64,000 nucleotides of DNA, from NCBI GenBank assembly GCA_046582185.1, contig JAYGEX010000025.1, positions 62,001-126,000 on the forward strand, written 5' to 3'. The position numbers and the translations under genes are program-made. Positions 46,494-56,244 of the stretch are shown here, piece by piece. The DNA comes from GCA-002726655 sp046582185. GTDB taxonomy: Bacteria > Pseudomonadota > Gammaproteobacteria > Pseudomonadales > Azotimanducaceae. A model generated the notes under the pieces. The model saw only the letters and a list, made by a program, of their open reading frames with translations, did not search any database and was not told the origin of the DNA. Numbering within the stretch: the stretch's first letter is position 1; each line of letters starts with the position of its first letter.

Positions 46494-49340
46494 TTAGTCG
46501 ATATCCGTTTTATACAAAGCACCCTTTACCAATGCTTCCTGTTGTTGAATATGGAGTGACATATAACCAGCCGCAGGTGCTGCGGATCCTTCGCGTCCAG
46601 CGTAGTGAAGATATAGTGATGGGAACTGCTTGTTCAATACGCGCCTTAAGTGGTGCTGGCTGCTATACCATGCACCCTGATTCATCGGCTCTTCCTGACA
46701 CCAGACTGCAGTATCAATATTTGGGTACAGCGCCAACAACTCCCCTAAATCAGTTTCCGGGAATGGATAAAGTTGTTCAATTCTGACAATCGCAACCTGT
46801 TCCAGATTATCTGCAATTTTCCGGGCTTTGAGATCGTAATAAACTTTGCCACTGCAAAAGACGATGCGTGTCACTGCATTTTTATCCTGCGCCTCATCAT
46901 CGAGCAGCAACACTCTGAAGCTATCCTGCGTCAGATCCTCCAGCGTTGAAATGGCTTCCTTGTGACGCAACAAACTCTTTGGCGTCATTACGATCAAAGG
47001 TTTGCGCACTGGCCTAATCGCCTGTCTACGGAGTAAATGATAGATCTGGGCTGGCGTTGTGGGCACGCAAACCTGAATATTGTGCTCGGCAGAAAGCTGT
47101 AGGTACCGTTCAAGCCTGGCGGACGAATGCTCTGGGCCCGCACCTTCATAACCATGGGGCAGCAAAAGAGTAATGCCAGACAGTCTCGCCCACTTATGTT
47201 CGCCACTAGTGATGAATTGATCTATGACGACCTGGGCACCATTAGCGAAATCGCCGAATTGAGCTTCCCATATAACCAGGGTATTCGGGCTGGTGCCTGA
47301 ATAACCATATTCAAAGGCCAGGACCGCTTCTTCAGATAGTAGGGAATCGTAGAGCATGAACTGGCGATCCTTCTCACCGACTGTCTCCAGGGGCACATAG
47401 GTCCCTCCCTCCTTCTGATCGTGCAATACCGCATGGCGATGAGAGAATGTTCCGCGGCCAACATCTTGCCCTGTAATTCTGATCTTGAAACCTTCAGACA
47501 ATAGCGTCGCATAGGACATGACTTCCGCGTAGCCCCAGTTAATTGGCAAAGCTCCGGCAGTCATACTCCTTCGATCTTCAAGTATTTTTGATACCTGGCG
47601 CTGCAGCACAAAGCCCTCTGGCATCTCATTTAATTTGTTGGCAATTGATTGAAACGATTTCAAATCAAAGCTGGTGTCCGCCGGTGCATCCCAGTCGTGG
47701 CCCAGATAAGGTAGCCAGTCCACATAAAGTGAGGTATCCGGTTCTGTAAGATAGTCCCAGGCCACCGCTTCGCCGACATCCAGCGCATTCCGATAAGACT
47801 CGATTCTTGACTGATACTCAGCCTCATTGAGCGCACCATCACTGATCACTTTCTCCGCATAGATCGTCGCCGTCGTCGGATGAGAGCGAATGGTTTGATA
47901 CATCATGGGCTGTGTAATGGAAGGCTCATCACCCTCATTGTGGCCGCGACGCCGGTAACAGACAATATCAACCACTACATCCTTTTTGAACTCCATCCGA
48001 TAATCAAGCGCCATCTGGGAGACAAAAAGCACGGCCTCCGGATCATCTCCATTAACGTGAAATATCGGCGCCTGAACCATCTTGGCGATTTCCGTACAAT
48101 ACTTCGTTGAACGTGCATCCAGTGGATTACTTATCGTGTAACCAATTTGGTTGTTTATGATGACGTGGATGGTGCCGCCGGTATAGAAACCACGGGTCTG
48201 GGACATCTGAAAGGTCTCCATGACCACCCCTTGCCCGGCAAACGCAGCATCACCATGAATATTAATGGCAAGTACTTTGTCGCCAAGGGAATCCTTACGC
48301 CGATCCATCCGCGCACGAACTGAGCCGACGATCACAGGAGCAGATATCTCCAGATGAGAGGGATTAAATCCCAGTGCAAGGTGCATCTCGCCGCCGGGGG
48401 TCATCAGGTTAGAGGAGAAGCCCTGATGATATTTGACGTCGCCGGAGCCGGTGCCGGGCTCATATCGACCCTCGAACTCATCGAATAATTCAGCCGGGTC
48501 CTTGCCAAACAGATTCACCAGGACATTGAGGCGGCCGCGATGGGCCATTCCAATCACGGTCTCCACCACACCGGCAGACCCAGCCCGGTGTATGAGTTCT
48601 GCCAGGCAAGGAATAAGACTCTCCGCGCCCTCGAGACCAAAGCGCTTGGTTCCTGGATACTTCTTGCCGAGATATTTTTCCAGGCCTTCTGCCGCAATCA
48701 GACGTTCAAGCAGGCGCCGCTTTACGCCGTCACTATACGCAGGTTTGGACCTGGCACTCTCCATGCGCTGCTGCACCCACATTTGCTCAGCTTCATCATT
48801 AATGTGCATATATTCAGCACCGATGGAGCCACAGTAGGTTTTCTCCAGCACCTCAATAATGTCCCTAAGTGGAGCCTCTGCATTACCGAAGAACAAGTTT
48901 CCGGTCTGGAATCTGGTATCAAGATCAGCATTGGACAAAGGATAGTAATCGAGCTCAAGTACAGGCACACCGCTCTCGTCCGTCAACTTCAGAGGATCGA
49001 GTTTGGCCTTATGATGACCGCGGCGCCGATAGGCGTTAATAAGTTCGCCAACAGCAAACTGCTTTCGCTCATGCTGGGTTGAAATACTGCTGGCTGATAC
49101 CGGCGCAACTCGCGATTGATTCTTAGACAGTAGCAGGAAGTGATCACGAACAGTTGAATGTGAGATATCAGGACTTAGCGTTCCCTCGACAAGAGGCAGC
49201 GTTTCGAAGTAGCTGCGCCACTGATCCGGAATTTCGGATGGATCTTCAAGATATTTCTCGTAGAGTTCTTCTACATATGAGGCGTTGCCACCAGAGATGT
49301 GACCGCTACGCCACATTTGCTCCATGATGCTGTCTTCCAT
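46494..49340 (-). CDS. sucA: 2-oxoglutarate dehydrogenase E1 component
   Basis: The thiamine diphosphate decarboxylase of the complex, 948 residues. The ATG at 49340 has AGAGAAG about 7 bases upstream; an internal Met six residues in is possible. Motifs: VIGMAHRGRLNVL, the ThDP-binding GDAAFAGQGVV, NNQIGYTIS, and VDIVCYRRRGHNEGDEPSITQP. The C-terminal QEEPMNQGAWY is typical of OGDH E1. The stretch sdhB to sucA has a 145-base gap with a hairpin. Confidence 0.97.
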   Translation of the reverse strand: MEDSIMEQMWRSGHISGGNASYVEELYEKYLEDPSEIPDQWRSYFETLPLVEGTLSPDISHSTVRDHFLLLSKNQSRVAPVSASSISTQHERKQFAVGELINAYRRRGHHKAKLDPLKLTDESGVPVLELDYYPLSNADLDTRFQTGNLFFGNAEAPLRDIIEVLEKTYCGSIGAEYMHINDEAEQMWVQQRMESARSKPAYSDGVKRRLLERLIAAEGLEKYLGKKYPGTKRFGLEGAESLIPCLAELIHRAGSAGVVETVIGMAHRGRLNVLVNLFGKDPAELFDEFEGRYEPGTGSGDVKYHQGFSSNLMTPGGEMHLALGFNPSHLEISAPVIVGSVRARMDRRKDSLGDKVLAINIHGDAAFAGQGVVMETFQMSQTRGFYTGGTIHVIINNQIGYTISNPLDARSTKYCTEIAKMVQAPIFHVNGDDPEAVLFVSQMALDYRMEFKKDVVVDIVCYRRRGHNEGDEPSITQPMMYQTIRSHPTTATIYAEKVISDGALNEAEYQSRIESYRNALDVGEAVAWDYLTEPDTSLYVDWLPYLGHDWDAPADTSFDLKSFQSIANKLNEMPEGFVLQRQVSKILEDRRSMTAGALPINWGYAEVMSYATLLSEGFKIRITGQDVGRGTFSHRHAVLHDQKEGGTYVPLETVGEKDRQFMLYDSLLSEEAVLAFEYGYSGTSPNTLVIWEAQFGDFANGAQVVIDQFITSGEHKWARLSGITLLLPHGYEGAGPEHSSARLERYLQLSAEHNIQVCVPTTPAQIYHLLRRQAIRPVRKPLIVMTPKSLLRHKEAISTLEDLTQDSFRVLLLDDEAQDKNAVTRIVFCSGKVYYDLKARKIADNLEQVAIVRIEQLYPFPETDLGELLALYPNIDTAVWCQEEPMNQGAWYSSQHHLRRVLNKQFPSLYLHYAGREGSAAPAAGYMSLHIQQQEALVKGALYKTDID

Positions 49341-49442
49341 CGCAATCTTCTCTGGAATCTAAAGGGATTTGAAAGGAGGGAATTCTACAGAATTGTCCGC
49401 AGAATTTCCCGTAAGAACTTTTATTGAGAGCCCAATGAGGAC

Positions 49443-49467
49443 ATCCTGTAGAAACTGCCTACAGGAT
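49443..49467. other. Hairpin between sdhB and sucA
   Basis: ATCCTGTAG (49443-49451) and CTACAGGAT (49459-49467) form a perfect 9-bp stem with a 7-base loop. No T run follows on the minus strand. It may be a processing or partial attenuation site that sets different sdh and suc transcript levels. Confidence 0.45.
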
Positions 49468-49485
49468 CTTCCTATAACTTCGGTG

Positions 49486-50190
49486 TTAGATGGCCCGCTT
49501 CAGCAGCATATTTCGAATATGACCAATGGCACGCGTGGGATTCAATCCCTTTGGACACACACTCACACAGTTCATTACTCCCCGACAGCGAAACACACTA
49601 AATGGGTCCTGAAGACCCTCAAGGCGTTCTTCAGTGGCGGTATCCCTGGTATCTGCCAGAAAGCGATAAGCCTGCAAGAGACCAGCAGGACCGATGAACT
49701 TGTCCGGATTCCACCAGAATGACGGACAGGCCGTTGAACAACAGGCACAAAGGATGCATTCATAAAGCCCGTCCAGCTTCTCGCGATCTTCAGGAGACTG
49801 GAGACGCTCCTTGGCTGGCGTGGGCTCATCATTGAGCAGATAGGGCTTAATCTTTTCATATTGCTTGTAGAACTGACTCATATCGACCACCAGGTCACGA
49901 ACCACCGGTAGGCCGGGCAGCGGACGAATACTCAATTTGTCCGACTTAACAACTGCAGACAATGGTGTGATGCAGGCCAGACCATTCTTACCATTCATAT
50001 TGACGCCATCAGAGCCACAAACGCCTTCCCGGCACGAGCGACGATAGGTGACAGATGGATCCTGTTCCTTCAGCAGCTCCAAAACATCCAATACCATGAG
50101 GTCCCGACCACCTGGTATCTCAAGATCGAAGTCCTGCATATAGGGTTCGTTATCTTTGTCGGGGTCGTATCGATATAAGCTTATTTGCAT
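49486..50190 (-). CDS. sdhB: Succinate dehydrogenase iron-sulfur subunit
   Basis: 234 residues. The [2Fe-2S] cluster cysteines are in SCREGVCGSDG and a later GLACI. The [4Fe-4S] group is CILCACCSTACPS and the [3Fe-4S] group CRGVMNCVSVCPKGLNP. It transfers electrons from the FAD of SdhA to ubiquinone at the cytoplasmic face of the inner membrane. It lies 65 bases after sdhA. Confidence 0.97.
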   Translation of the reverse strand: MQISLYRYDPDKDNEPYMQDFDLEIPGGRDLMVLDVLELLKEQDPSVTYRRSCREGVCGSDGVNMNGKNGLACITPLSAVVKSDKLSIRPLPGLPVVRDLVVDMSQFYKQYEKIKPYLLNDEPTPAKERLQSPEDREKLDGLYECILCACCSTACPSFWWNPDKFIGPAGLLQAYRFLADTRDTATEERLEGLQDPFSVFRCRGVMNCVSVCPKGLNPTRAIGHIRNMLLKRAI

Positions 50191-50255
50191 TAATGTGTCC
50201 TATATTGTTCTTGTCCGGATTCACGAACCTCCGGTACCAGTTACGCCTACACGAA

Positions 50256-52031
50256 TCAGTATTTTCTTTCCATGGGTTCAAAGGTCGGTACTGTTTTCGG
50301 CTTCATATTTACTTTACGCTGGGACAATTTCTTGGTCGCTGGCTGATAAATTGAATGCGCCAGCCAATTTTCATCGTCCCTGTCCTGGTAGTCATCCCTT
50401 GCATGGGCTCCGCGGCTTTCCTTACGACCTTCTGCACAGATAGCCGTTGCTTCCGCTACTTCCAGCAAATTATCAAGTTCAAGTGCTTCAAATCTAGCGG
50501 TATTAAAGGCATTGCTCTTATCTCCCAGGCTTGCCTTGGCAATTCGCTCACGCAGGTCTGCAAGATCCTTAATGCCCTGCTGCATAGGCTCTTCCTTTCG
50601 AAATACGCCAAAATTAAGCTGCATACAACTCTGTAATTCTTTCTTCAGGGTCGCCACAGATTCGCCGTCCGGGCTGGATTCATCCCAGCGATTAAGTCTG
50701 GACATTGCTGCTTCGAGATCGCTCTCGGATGCTTCCAGGGAATCCATACCTTCGTTCAGAGCCGCGGCAATATGAATACCTGCAGCTCGACCGAATACCA
50801 CAAGATCAAGCAGGGAATTACCACCCAGGCGATTAGCGCCATGTACCGAGACACAAGCCGTCTCACCCACTGCATACAATCCGTCGATGATGACATCATT
50901 GCCATCGGCATCTGGTGAAATGACCTGACCGTGAATATTGGTAGGCAGTCCACCCATCATGTAGTGACATGTTGGAACCACTGGAATAGGCTCCTTTACG
51001 GGATCAACGTGGGCAAACGTCTTGGAAAGCTCGACTATGCCCGGTAAACGCGAGTGAAGAATTTCCTCACCAAGGTGGTCCAGCTTCAAAAAGACGTAGT
51101 CTCCATTTTCGCCAGCACCGCGACCTGCCAGAATCTCAAGGACCATACTTCGAGCGACAACGTCTCGTCCCGCTAAGTCTTTCGCATTGGGCGCATAACG
51201 CTCCATAAAACGCTCGCCATCCTTATTAATAAGATAACCACCCTCACCACGGCAGCCTTCTGTCACTAGAACACCAGCACCAGCGATTCCTGTTGGGTGG
51301 AATTGCCACATCTCGATATCCTGCATGGCGATGCCAGCGCGAAGCGCCATGCCTGGGCCATCACCGGTATTCATCAGGGCGTTGGTTGTTGATTGATAAA
51401 TTCTACCGGCGCCACCAGTCGCAAGCACCGTTGCACGAGATTTCAGAAAGTGGGTTTCCCCAGTCTCCATGCAAATAGCCATAACCCCCACCACAACGCC
51501 ATTGGCATTCTTCACCAGATCAACAGCAAACCATTCGCTAAAAAATACAGAGCCTGCCTTTAGGTTTCCCTGATACAGCGTATGCAACAAAGCGTGGCCA
51601 GTTCTATCTGCCGCAGCGCAAGTTCTTGCAGCCTGCCCGCCCTTGCCGTAGTTTTTTGACTGTCCGCCAAAAGGCCGCTGGTAGATTCTGCCGGATTCTG
51701 TTCGCGAAAAAGGCAAACCCATGTGTTCCAGCTCGTAGACGGCCTCAGGGCCAACACTACACATATATTCAATGGCATCCTGATCACCTATGTAATCTGA
51801 ACCCTTAACTGTATCGTACATGTGCCAACGCCAGTCATCATCAGGATCATCACTTGCAATGGCGCAGGTAATACCGCCTTGTGCGGATACAGTATGGGAT
51901 CTGGTTGGAAATACCTTCGATATCACAGCGGTATTTCGACCGGATTCAGCCAACTGCAGCGCAGCACGCATTCCAGCACCGCCGCCACCGACGATAATGG
52001 CATCAAAATCGAGAACAGGTATATTACTCAT
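50256..52031 (-). CDS. sdhA: Succinate dehydrogenase flavoprotein subunit
   Basis: 591 residues from the ATG at 52031, which overlaps the sdhD stop (TAATG) and has GGGAAA upstream. An earlier frame start at 52091 lies inside sdhD and is not used. It has the FAD motif IVGGGGAGMRAALQL, the covalent-FAD His in SHTVSAQGG, the substrate-binding HPTGI and the catalytic Arg in GCRGEGGYL. The C-terminus has RKESRGAHARDDYQDRDD. It oxidises succinate to fumarate. Confidence 0.97.
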   Translation of the reverse strand: MSNIPVLDFDAIIVGGGGAGMRAALQLAESGRNTAVISKVFPTRSHTVSAQGGITCAIASDDPDDDWRWHMYDTVKGSDYIGDQDAIEYMCSVGPEAVYELEHMGLPFSRTESGRIYQRPFGGQSKNYGKGGQAARTCAAADRTGHALLHTLYQGNLKAGSVFFSEWFAVDLVKNANGVVVGVMAICMETGETHFLKSRATVLATGGAGRIYQSTTNALMNTGDGPGMALRAGIAMQDIEMWQFHPTGIAGAGVLVTEGCRGEGGYLINKDGERFMERYAPNAKDLAGRDVVARSMVLEILAGRGAGENGDYVFLKLDHLGEEILHSRLPGIVELSKTFAHVDPVKEPIPVVPTCHYMMGGLPTNIHGQVISPDADGNDVIIDGLYAVGETACVSVHGANRLGGNSLLDLVVFGRAAGIHIAAALNEGMDSLEASESDLEAAMSRLNRWDESSPDGESVATLKKELQSCMQLNFGVFRKEEPMQQGIKDLADLRERIAKASLGDKSNAFNTARFEALELDNLLEVAEATAICAEGRKESRGAHARDDYQDRDDENWLAHSIYQPATKKLSQRKVNMKPKTVPTFEPMERKY

Positions 52032-52399
52032 TAATTTCCCCAGAGAATCTGAATGCCCCATACCAGGTAGACCACCAGGATCGAAATGCAAACAATTTGA
52101 TAAATGAATCTTAGGGTATCAGCACCATCACCCATCAAGTGACTACGTATATAGTCCGTCCCCACAGTCCACAGACCAATCCATGCATGAGCGCAGGTCG
52201 ATAACAGTGCGATTACGGTGAACACCTGCATCCAGGTCTGCGAAAACAGTGCCCGCCATTCCTGGTAGGTAATTTCTGGCTGGGAAACAATGTAGCCAAA
52301 CAATACAATTGTGTAAGCCGTCAAAATCCAGGCCGTGGCGCGTTGCAGCAGCCAATCGGAAACCCCATTCCGACTAAAACTCGTTACTTGTGAAACCAT
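52031..52399 (-). CDS. sdhD: Succinate dehydrogenase membrane anchor SdhD
   Basis: 122 residues with three membrane helices (TAYTIVLFGYIVS, VFTVIALLSTCAHAWIGLWTV, FIYQIVCISILVVYLVWGI). The His of LLSTCAHAWIG is the expected heme b ligand region, and the W/R-containing start (DWLLQRATAWILTAYT) lines the quinone site. It is 68 bases after sdhC and coupled to sdhA. Confidence 0.93.
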   Translation of the reverse strand: MVSQVTSFSRNGVSDWLLQRATAWILTAYTIVLFGYIVSQPEITYQEWRALFSQTWMQVFTVIALLSTCAHAWIGLWTVGTDYIRSHLMGDGADTLRFIYQIVCISILVVYLVWGIQILWGN

Positions 52400-52467
52400 A
52401 ATAAACCTATATAAATATCAATCACGTTCTTGTTTCTTAACGATTGCTTGTTAACTAATCTTGTCTT

Positions 52468-52860
52468 CTAAAGCTGGATGACCCACAGAGCAGCCAGGAA
52501 AATTAACACTGAGGAAATCATAACCACCAGCCGTGCAGCAAAGAGTGTGCCTTCTGTGGTTTCTGCAACGCCAAAATCTACTATCATGTGTTTAATGCCA
52601 GCGACGAAATGATAAGCGAATGCGGATAGACAACCCCAGGTGATGAACTTGCCCAGAGGAGAGCTCACCAGGACCTGTAGCTCGGCGAAGCCTGCTTCTG
52701 ATGACAGAGATAAATCGAGTGCGTAGAGTCCAATGCCAATTATAACTAACAAGATCACACCGCTTATGCGGTGTGTAATGGACGCCCAACCGGCAAATGG
52801 CAATTTAAATGCCATTAAATCCAAAATGCCCACGTTAGTGGGGCGTGTATCTTTCTTCAC
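52468..52860 (-). CDS. sdhC: Succinate dehydrogenase cytochrome b556 subunit SdhC
   Basis: I choose the GTG at 52860, preceded by GGAG at a 9-base spacing; it gives 130 residues starting VKKDTRPTNVGILDL, matching the KKQRPVNLDL start of other SdhC. Longer frames reach 52875 or 52983 but lack a ribosome-binding site. Motifs: ASITHRISGVILL (quinone-site Ser and Arg), the heme-ligand His in FAYHFVAGIKHMI, and three membrane helices. It is the first gene of the operon. Confidence 0.9.
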   Translation of the reverse strand: MKKDTRPTNVGILDLMAFKLPFAGWASITHRISGVILLVIIGIGLYALDLSLSSEAGFAELQVLVSSPLGKFITWGCLSAFAYHFVAGIKHMIVDFGVAETTEGTLFAARLVVMISSVLIFLAALWVIQL

Positions 52861-53014
52861 GAATAATTTCTCCATAAAAAGCGGGAACCAGGCATAGCGA
52901 CTTCTAAATAATTTCTTATAGATTCCTATAAGATGTGCAGTCCCGCTATTGGTCCTGATATCAATCTCATGTAGCGCCCCCATGCAAGGCTCTGCGCGGC
53001 GTAATGATAGTGAT

Positions 53015-53045
53015 ATTGTACGAGAAAAACAAACGCTTGCTCACC
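53015..53045 (-). promoter_or_regulatory. Candidate promoter for sdhC
   Basis: TACAAT (53015-53020, read on the minus strand) is a 5/6 match to the -10 box. It lies about 155 bases upstream of the sdhC start. The -35 about 17-18 bases further (near 53038-53043) is weak, suggesting activator dependence. Confidence 0.33.
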
Positions 53046-53119
53046 GAAAGCCACGGCTCGCGGGCTTTACAAGCTGAGGTGGTTTTGCTTTCATATAGCG
53101 CTCGCCTTGAAGCCGTTTT

Positions 53120-53149
53120 TTCACGAGCACAATTCAAAATTTATATAAT
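53120..53149 (+). promoter_or_regulatory. Candidate promoter for gltA
   Basis: A perfect TATAAT (53144-53149) with TTCACG (53120-53125) 18 bases upstream. It lies 25 bases before the gltA ATG, giving a short leader. The divergent sdhC promoter is about 100 bases away, so the two TCA units share a regulatory region. Confidence 0.5.
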
Positions 53150-53173
53150 GATGAGCCGATCGGAGCCTCTTAA

Positions 53174-54454
53174 ATGACACAGAAAGTTGAAATTACAATT
53201 GACGGTAAGACCGTAGATTTACCGGTGCTCGAGGCAACCGAAGGCCTGAACGTCGTTGACGTGAGGGGCTTGATTGCCGAGGGTGTTTTTACTTTTGACC
53301 CTGGTTTTTTATCCACTGCAGCCTGTGAATCACGCATCACCTACATCGATGGCGATAAGGGAATCCTCATGTATCGAGGATATCCTATCGAACAACTGGC
53401 AGATAATTCCAGCCATATGGAAGTATGTTCTTTACTGCTAAATGGCGATCTTCCCACTGCATCTGAACTCGCAACCTTCGAAAGTGAGATCAAATCACGA
53501 ATGGCGATAGACGATCATTTCAAACACTTATTTGATGGGTTTACACAAAAAGCGCATCCCATGTCGATGCTTACAGCGGCCATAGCCGGCCTGGCATCGC
53601 TCTATCATGATGATATGGATATCAGTAATCCGGCACATCGTAAAGAGGCAGCGCTAAACCTGATTGCAAAGATTCCAACACTGGCCGCAATGACTTATCG
53701 CAAGAGCATCGGCGCAGATTTTATTGATCCTGATCCATCTCTCGCTTATGCAGAGAACTTCCTCAATATGTGTTTCGGCGAACCGGGCAAAGCATCAACC
53801 GTCAGCCCAATTCTCGCCAGCGCCATGGACAAGATATTTATCCTCCATGCCGACCACGAACAGAATGCCTCGACATCAACCGTACGACTGGCAGGTTCCA
53901 CCGAAGCCGACCCTTATGCTGCAATTGCAGCCGGGGTTGCAGCACTATGGGGCCCATCCCACGGTGGCGCGAACGAAGCCGTGCTGGATATGCTCGGTGA
54001 AATCGGAGACGAATCCCGGGTACAGGAATTCGTCGATAAGGCAAAAGACAAGAATGACCCATTTAAACTTATGGGCTTCGGTCACCGGGTTTACAAGAAC
54101 TTTGATCCAAGAGCAACCGTCATGCAGGCAAGCTGCCAAGCAGTACTCGAAGAGCAAGGCGTCGACAATGAGCCTCTACTCAAGGTCGCCAAACAACTTG
54201 AGAAAATCGCACGTGAACAAGATTACTTTGTAGAACGCAAGCTATACCCCAACATCGACTTCTATTCCGGCATCACCCTGAAAGCAATGGGAATCCCAAC
54301 AAGCATGTTTACTGTGATCTTCGCACTGGGACGTATGCCTGGCTGGATTACCCACTGGGACGAGATGCTCAGCGCCCCATTTAAAATCGGACGGCCTCGC
54401 CAGCTCTATGTTGGCCCATCCAGGAAAGAATATTCAGACATCAACGATAGATAA
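53174..54454 (+). CDS. gltA: Citrate synthase (type II)
   Basis: Condenses oxaloacetate and acetyl-CoA. 426 residues, typical of the hexameric gram-negative NADH-sensitive form. The catalytic His are in LHADHEQNAS and GPSHGGANEAV, and the Asp in the YKNFDPRA segment with the GFGHRVY motif. The start ATG has GGAG about 9 bases upstream. It is divergent from sdhCDAB-sucAB-lpd-sucCD and followed by a 44-bp palindrome. Confidence 0.97.
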   Translation: MTQKVEITIDGKTVDLPVLEATEGLNVVDVRGLIAEGVFTFDPGFLSTAACESRITYIDGDKGILMYRGYPIEQLADNSSHMEVCSLLLNGDLPTASELATFESEIKSRMAIDDHFKHLFDGFTQKAHPMSMLTAAIAGLASLYHDDMDISNPAHRKEAALNLIAKIPTLAAMTYRKSIGADFIDPDPSLAYAENFLNMCFGEPGKASTVSPILASAMDKIFILHADHEQNASTSTVRLAGSTEADPYAAIAAGVAALWGPSHGGANEAVLDMLGEIGDESRVQEFVDKAKDKNDPFKLMGFGHRVYKNFDPRATVMQASCQAVLEEQGVDNEPLLKVAKQLEKIAREQDYFVERKLYPNIDFYSGITLKAMGIPTSMFTVIFALGRMPGWITHWDEMLSAPFKIGRPRQLYVGPSRKEYSDINDR

Positions 54455-54464
54455 ATCCATTGTT

Positions 54465-54508
54465 GATCAGTGCCAGTTGTTCCTGCGCAGGAACAACTGG
54501 CACTGATC
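54465..54508. repeat. 44-bp perfect palindrome between gltA and ppiB
   Basis: Two 22-base arms, starting GATCAGTGCCAG and meeting at TGC|GCA, are exact reverse complements with no loop. It begins 11 bases after the gltA stop. No T tract follows, so it is not a classic terminator; it may stabilise the gltA mRNA end or be a REP-like or protein-binding element. No second copy was noticed in the window. Confidence 0.9.
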
Positions 54509-54547
54509 CAGAACTGTTGTACCCATTTACTCATTGAGGAAATCCCC

Positions 54548-55066
54548 TTGAACATATCAGCTACCTTCGAGACCAGTAAAGGTCCGATCAACCTGACCCT
54601 TTTTCCAGACCAGGCACCCGTTACTGTTGCCAGCTTTGTGAATCTGGTGAACAAAAAGTACTACGACGGACTACAATTCCATCGTGTCATAGGTCAATTT
54701 ATGATTCAGGGCGGCTGCCCGCTAGGTACTGGCACAGGCGGCCCGGGCTACCAGTTTGAAGATGAATTTGACGCATCATTACGACATTCGGCACCTGGCA
54801 AATTTTCCATGGCGAACTCTGGACCAGGCACTAATGGCAGCCAATTCTTTATCACTCACGTACCAACGCCGCACCTTGATGATGCGCATTCAATCTTTGG
54901 CGAAGTGGTATCTGATGCAGATCAGGATATCGTCAACGCCATAGAGCAAGGCGACAAGATCATCAGCGTTAGCCTCAGCGGCGACACAGAAGAACTCTTA
55001 AGCGCTCAAGCCAGTCGCATAGAAGAGTGGAATGCTGCACTTGCAAAAGATTTCCCTGATCTATAA
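54548..55066 (+). CDS. ppiB: Peptidyl-prolyl cis-trans isomerase B (cyclophilin)
   Basis: The likely start is the TTG at 54548 with GAGGAAA about 7 bases upstream, giving 172 residues starting NISATFETSKGPINLTLF. A longer frame starting at 54470 begins inside the palindrome and is rejected. Cyclophilin motifs: ASFVNLVNKKYYDGLQFHRV (catalytic Arg of FHR), FMIQGGCP, GKFSMANSGPGTNGSQFFIT and HSIFGEVV. No signal peptide, so it is cytoplasmic. It catalyses proline isomerisation during folding. Confidence 0.93.
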   Translation: MNISATFETSKGPINLTLFPDQAPVTVASFVNLVNKKYYDGLQFHRVIGQFMIQGGCPLGTGTGGPGYQFEDEFDASLRHSAPGKFSMANSGPGTNGSQFFITHVPTPHLDDAHSIFGEVVSDADQDIVNAIEQGDKIISVSLSGDTEELLSAQASRIEEWNAALAKDFPDL

Positions 55067-55122
55067 ACCTGCCCTATTCACAACCATTGATGTTGCTGGT
55101 CTATTCTGCCTAAGAGTTGCTT

Positions 55123-56205
55123 ATGAGTTTTAATGGCCTGGGAATGCACCTGGGCAACCTCAGTTTGCTATCGAATGCCGAGACGCGCTCAATCAGCCCG
55201 GAAAACTTTACCGGAGAGAAAGGTAAAGGAGGAATGGCAACCGAGGGCACAGGCCTTGGGCCAGCAAAAGATCTGGGGCAAGGATGGAAGGTGTCGCCTT
55301 CAGTTGTAGTTGAGGCAGGCGAAACTTTTACCCTCGCGGAAATTGACGGCCCTGGCGCCATCCAGCAAATGTGGATGACGCCTACAGGCAATTGGCGCTT
55401 CAGCATCCTAAGAATCTATTGGGATGATCAGGAATTCCCTGCCGTTGAATGTCCGGTCGGCGATTTCTTTGCAATGGGCTGGGGCAAGTACGCCCAACTA
55501 TCATCGTTAGCAGTTTGTGTGAACCCTGGTAGTGCATTTAACTGTTATTGGGAGATGCCATTTCATAAGAAATGCCGCATCACCATGACCAACATTGCAG
55601 ACGAATCAATGGTTCTGTACTACCAGGTAAATTACACACTAACTGAAGTACCTGAAGACGCTGCCTACTTCCACGCTCAGTTCAAGCGAACCAATCCGCT
55701 TCCATACAAGGAAGACTATACAATCGTCGATAATATCAAAGGTCAGGGTCAATTCGTTGGCCTGTACATGGCCTGGGGAAGCAATAGTCGAGGCTGGTGG
55801 GGTGAAGGCGAAATCAAATTCTTTATGGATGGCGATGACCAATTCCCGACCATATGCGGTACCGGCACGGAAGACTATTTCTGCGGCTCATACAATTTCG
55901 ACGTAGGAGTGGAAAATGGCGGCTATCGAGAATTCACTACCCCGCAAGCTGGCCTTCATCAGGTCATCCGACCAGACGGACGCTACAGTTCCCAGCAACG
56001 CTTCGGCATGTATCGCTGGCATATATCTGATCCCGTCAGATTCAAGACTGATTTGAGAGTCACCATGCAGGCACTTGGCTGGCGGAAAAATCGTACTTAT
56101 CTGCCCTTAAAAGATGATATTGCGTCAGTTGCTTATTGGTATCAAACACTACCCGGCACACCCCACCCTGCGTTACCAGAAAGGGATTATCTGGAAGTCA
56201 ATTAG
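55123..56205 (+). CDS. DUF2961 / GH172-family protein
   Basis: A 360-residue protein from the ATG at 55123. The sequence fits DUF2961, now classified as glycoside hydrolase family 172, whose known members act on alpha-D-arabinofuranosides and difructose anhydrides and form trimers. Characteristic segments: FTGEKGKGGMA, IDGPGAIQQMWMT, WDDQEFPAVECPVGDFF, the central GTGTEDYF with a conserved Glu, and RYSSQQRFGMYRWH. No signal peptide is seen, so it may be cytoplasmic. It stands alone between ppiB and a repeat region; the substrate is unknown. Confidence 0.85.
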   Translation: MSFNGLGMHLGNLSLLSNAETRSISPENFTGEKGKGGMATEGTGLGPAKDLGQGWKVSPSVVVEAGETFTLAEIDGPGAIQQMWMTPTGNWRFSILRIYWDDQEFPAVECPVGDFFAMGWGKYAQLSSLAVCVNPGSAFNCYWEMPFHKKCRITMTNIADESMVLYYQVNYTLTEVPEDAAYFHAQFKRTNPLPYKEDYTIVDNIKGQGQFVGLYMAWGSNSRGWWGEGEIKFFMDGDDQFPTICGTGTEDYFCGSYNFDVGVENGGYREFTTPQAGLHQVIRPDGRYSSQQRFGMYRWHISDPVRFKTDLRVTMQALGWRKNRTYLPLKDDIASVAYWYQTLPGTPHPALPERDYLEVN

Positions 56206-56244
56206 ACTCTGTCCGCAGCGGAGAGTACGGTTTGTACGTTTGCC

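Noticed and set aside
54465..54508. Palindrome as a rho-independent terminator
   Set aside because: Neither strand has a T run after the stem, and the arms meet without a loop.
54470..54547. N-terminal extension of ppiB
   Set aside because: The extension is translated from the 44-bp palindrome and lacks a ribosome-binding site; the TTG at 54548 has GAGGAAA and matches the family start.
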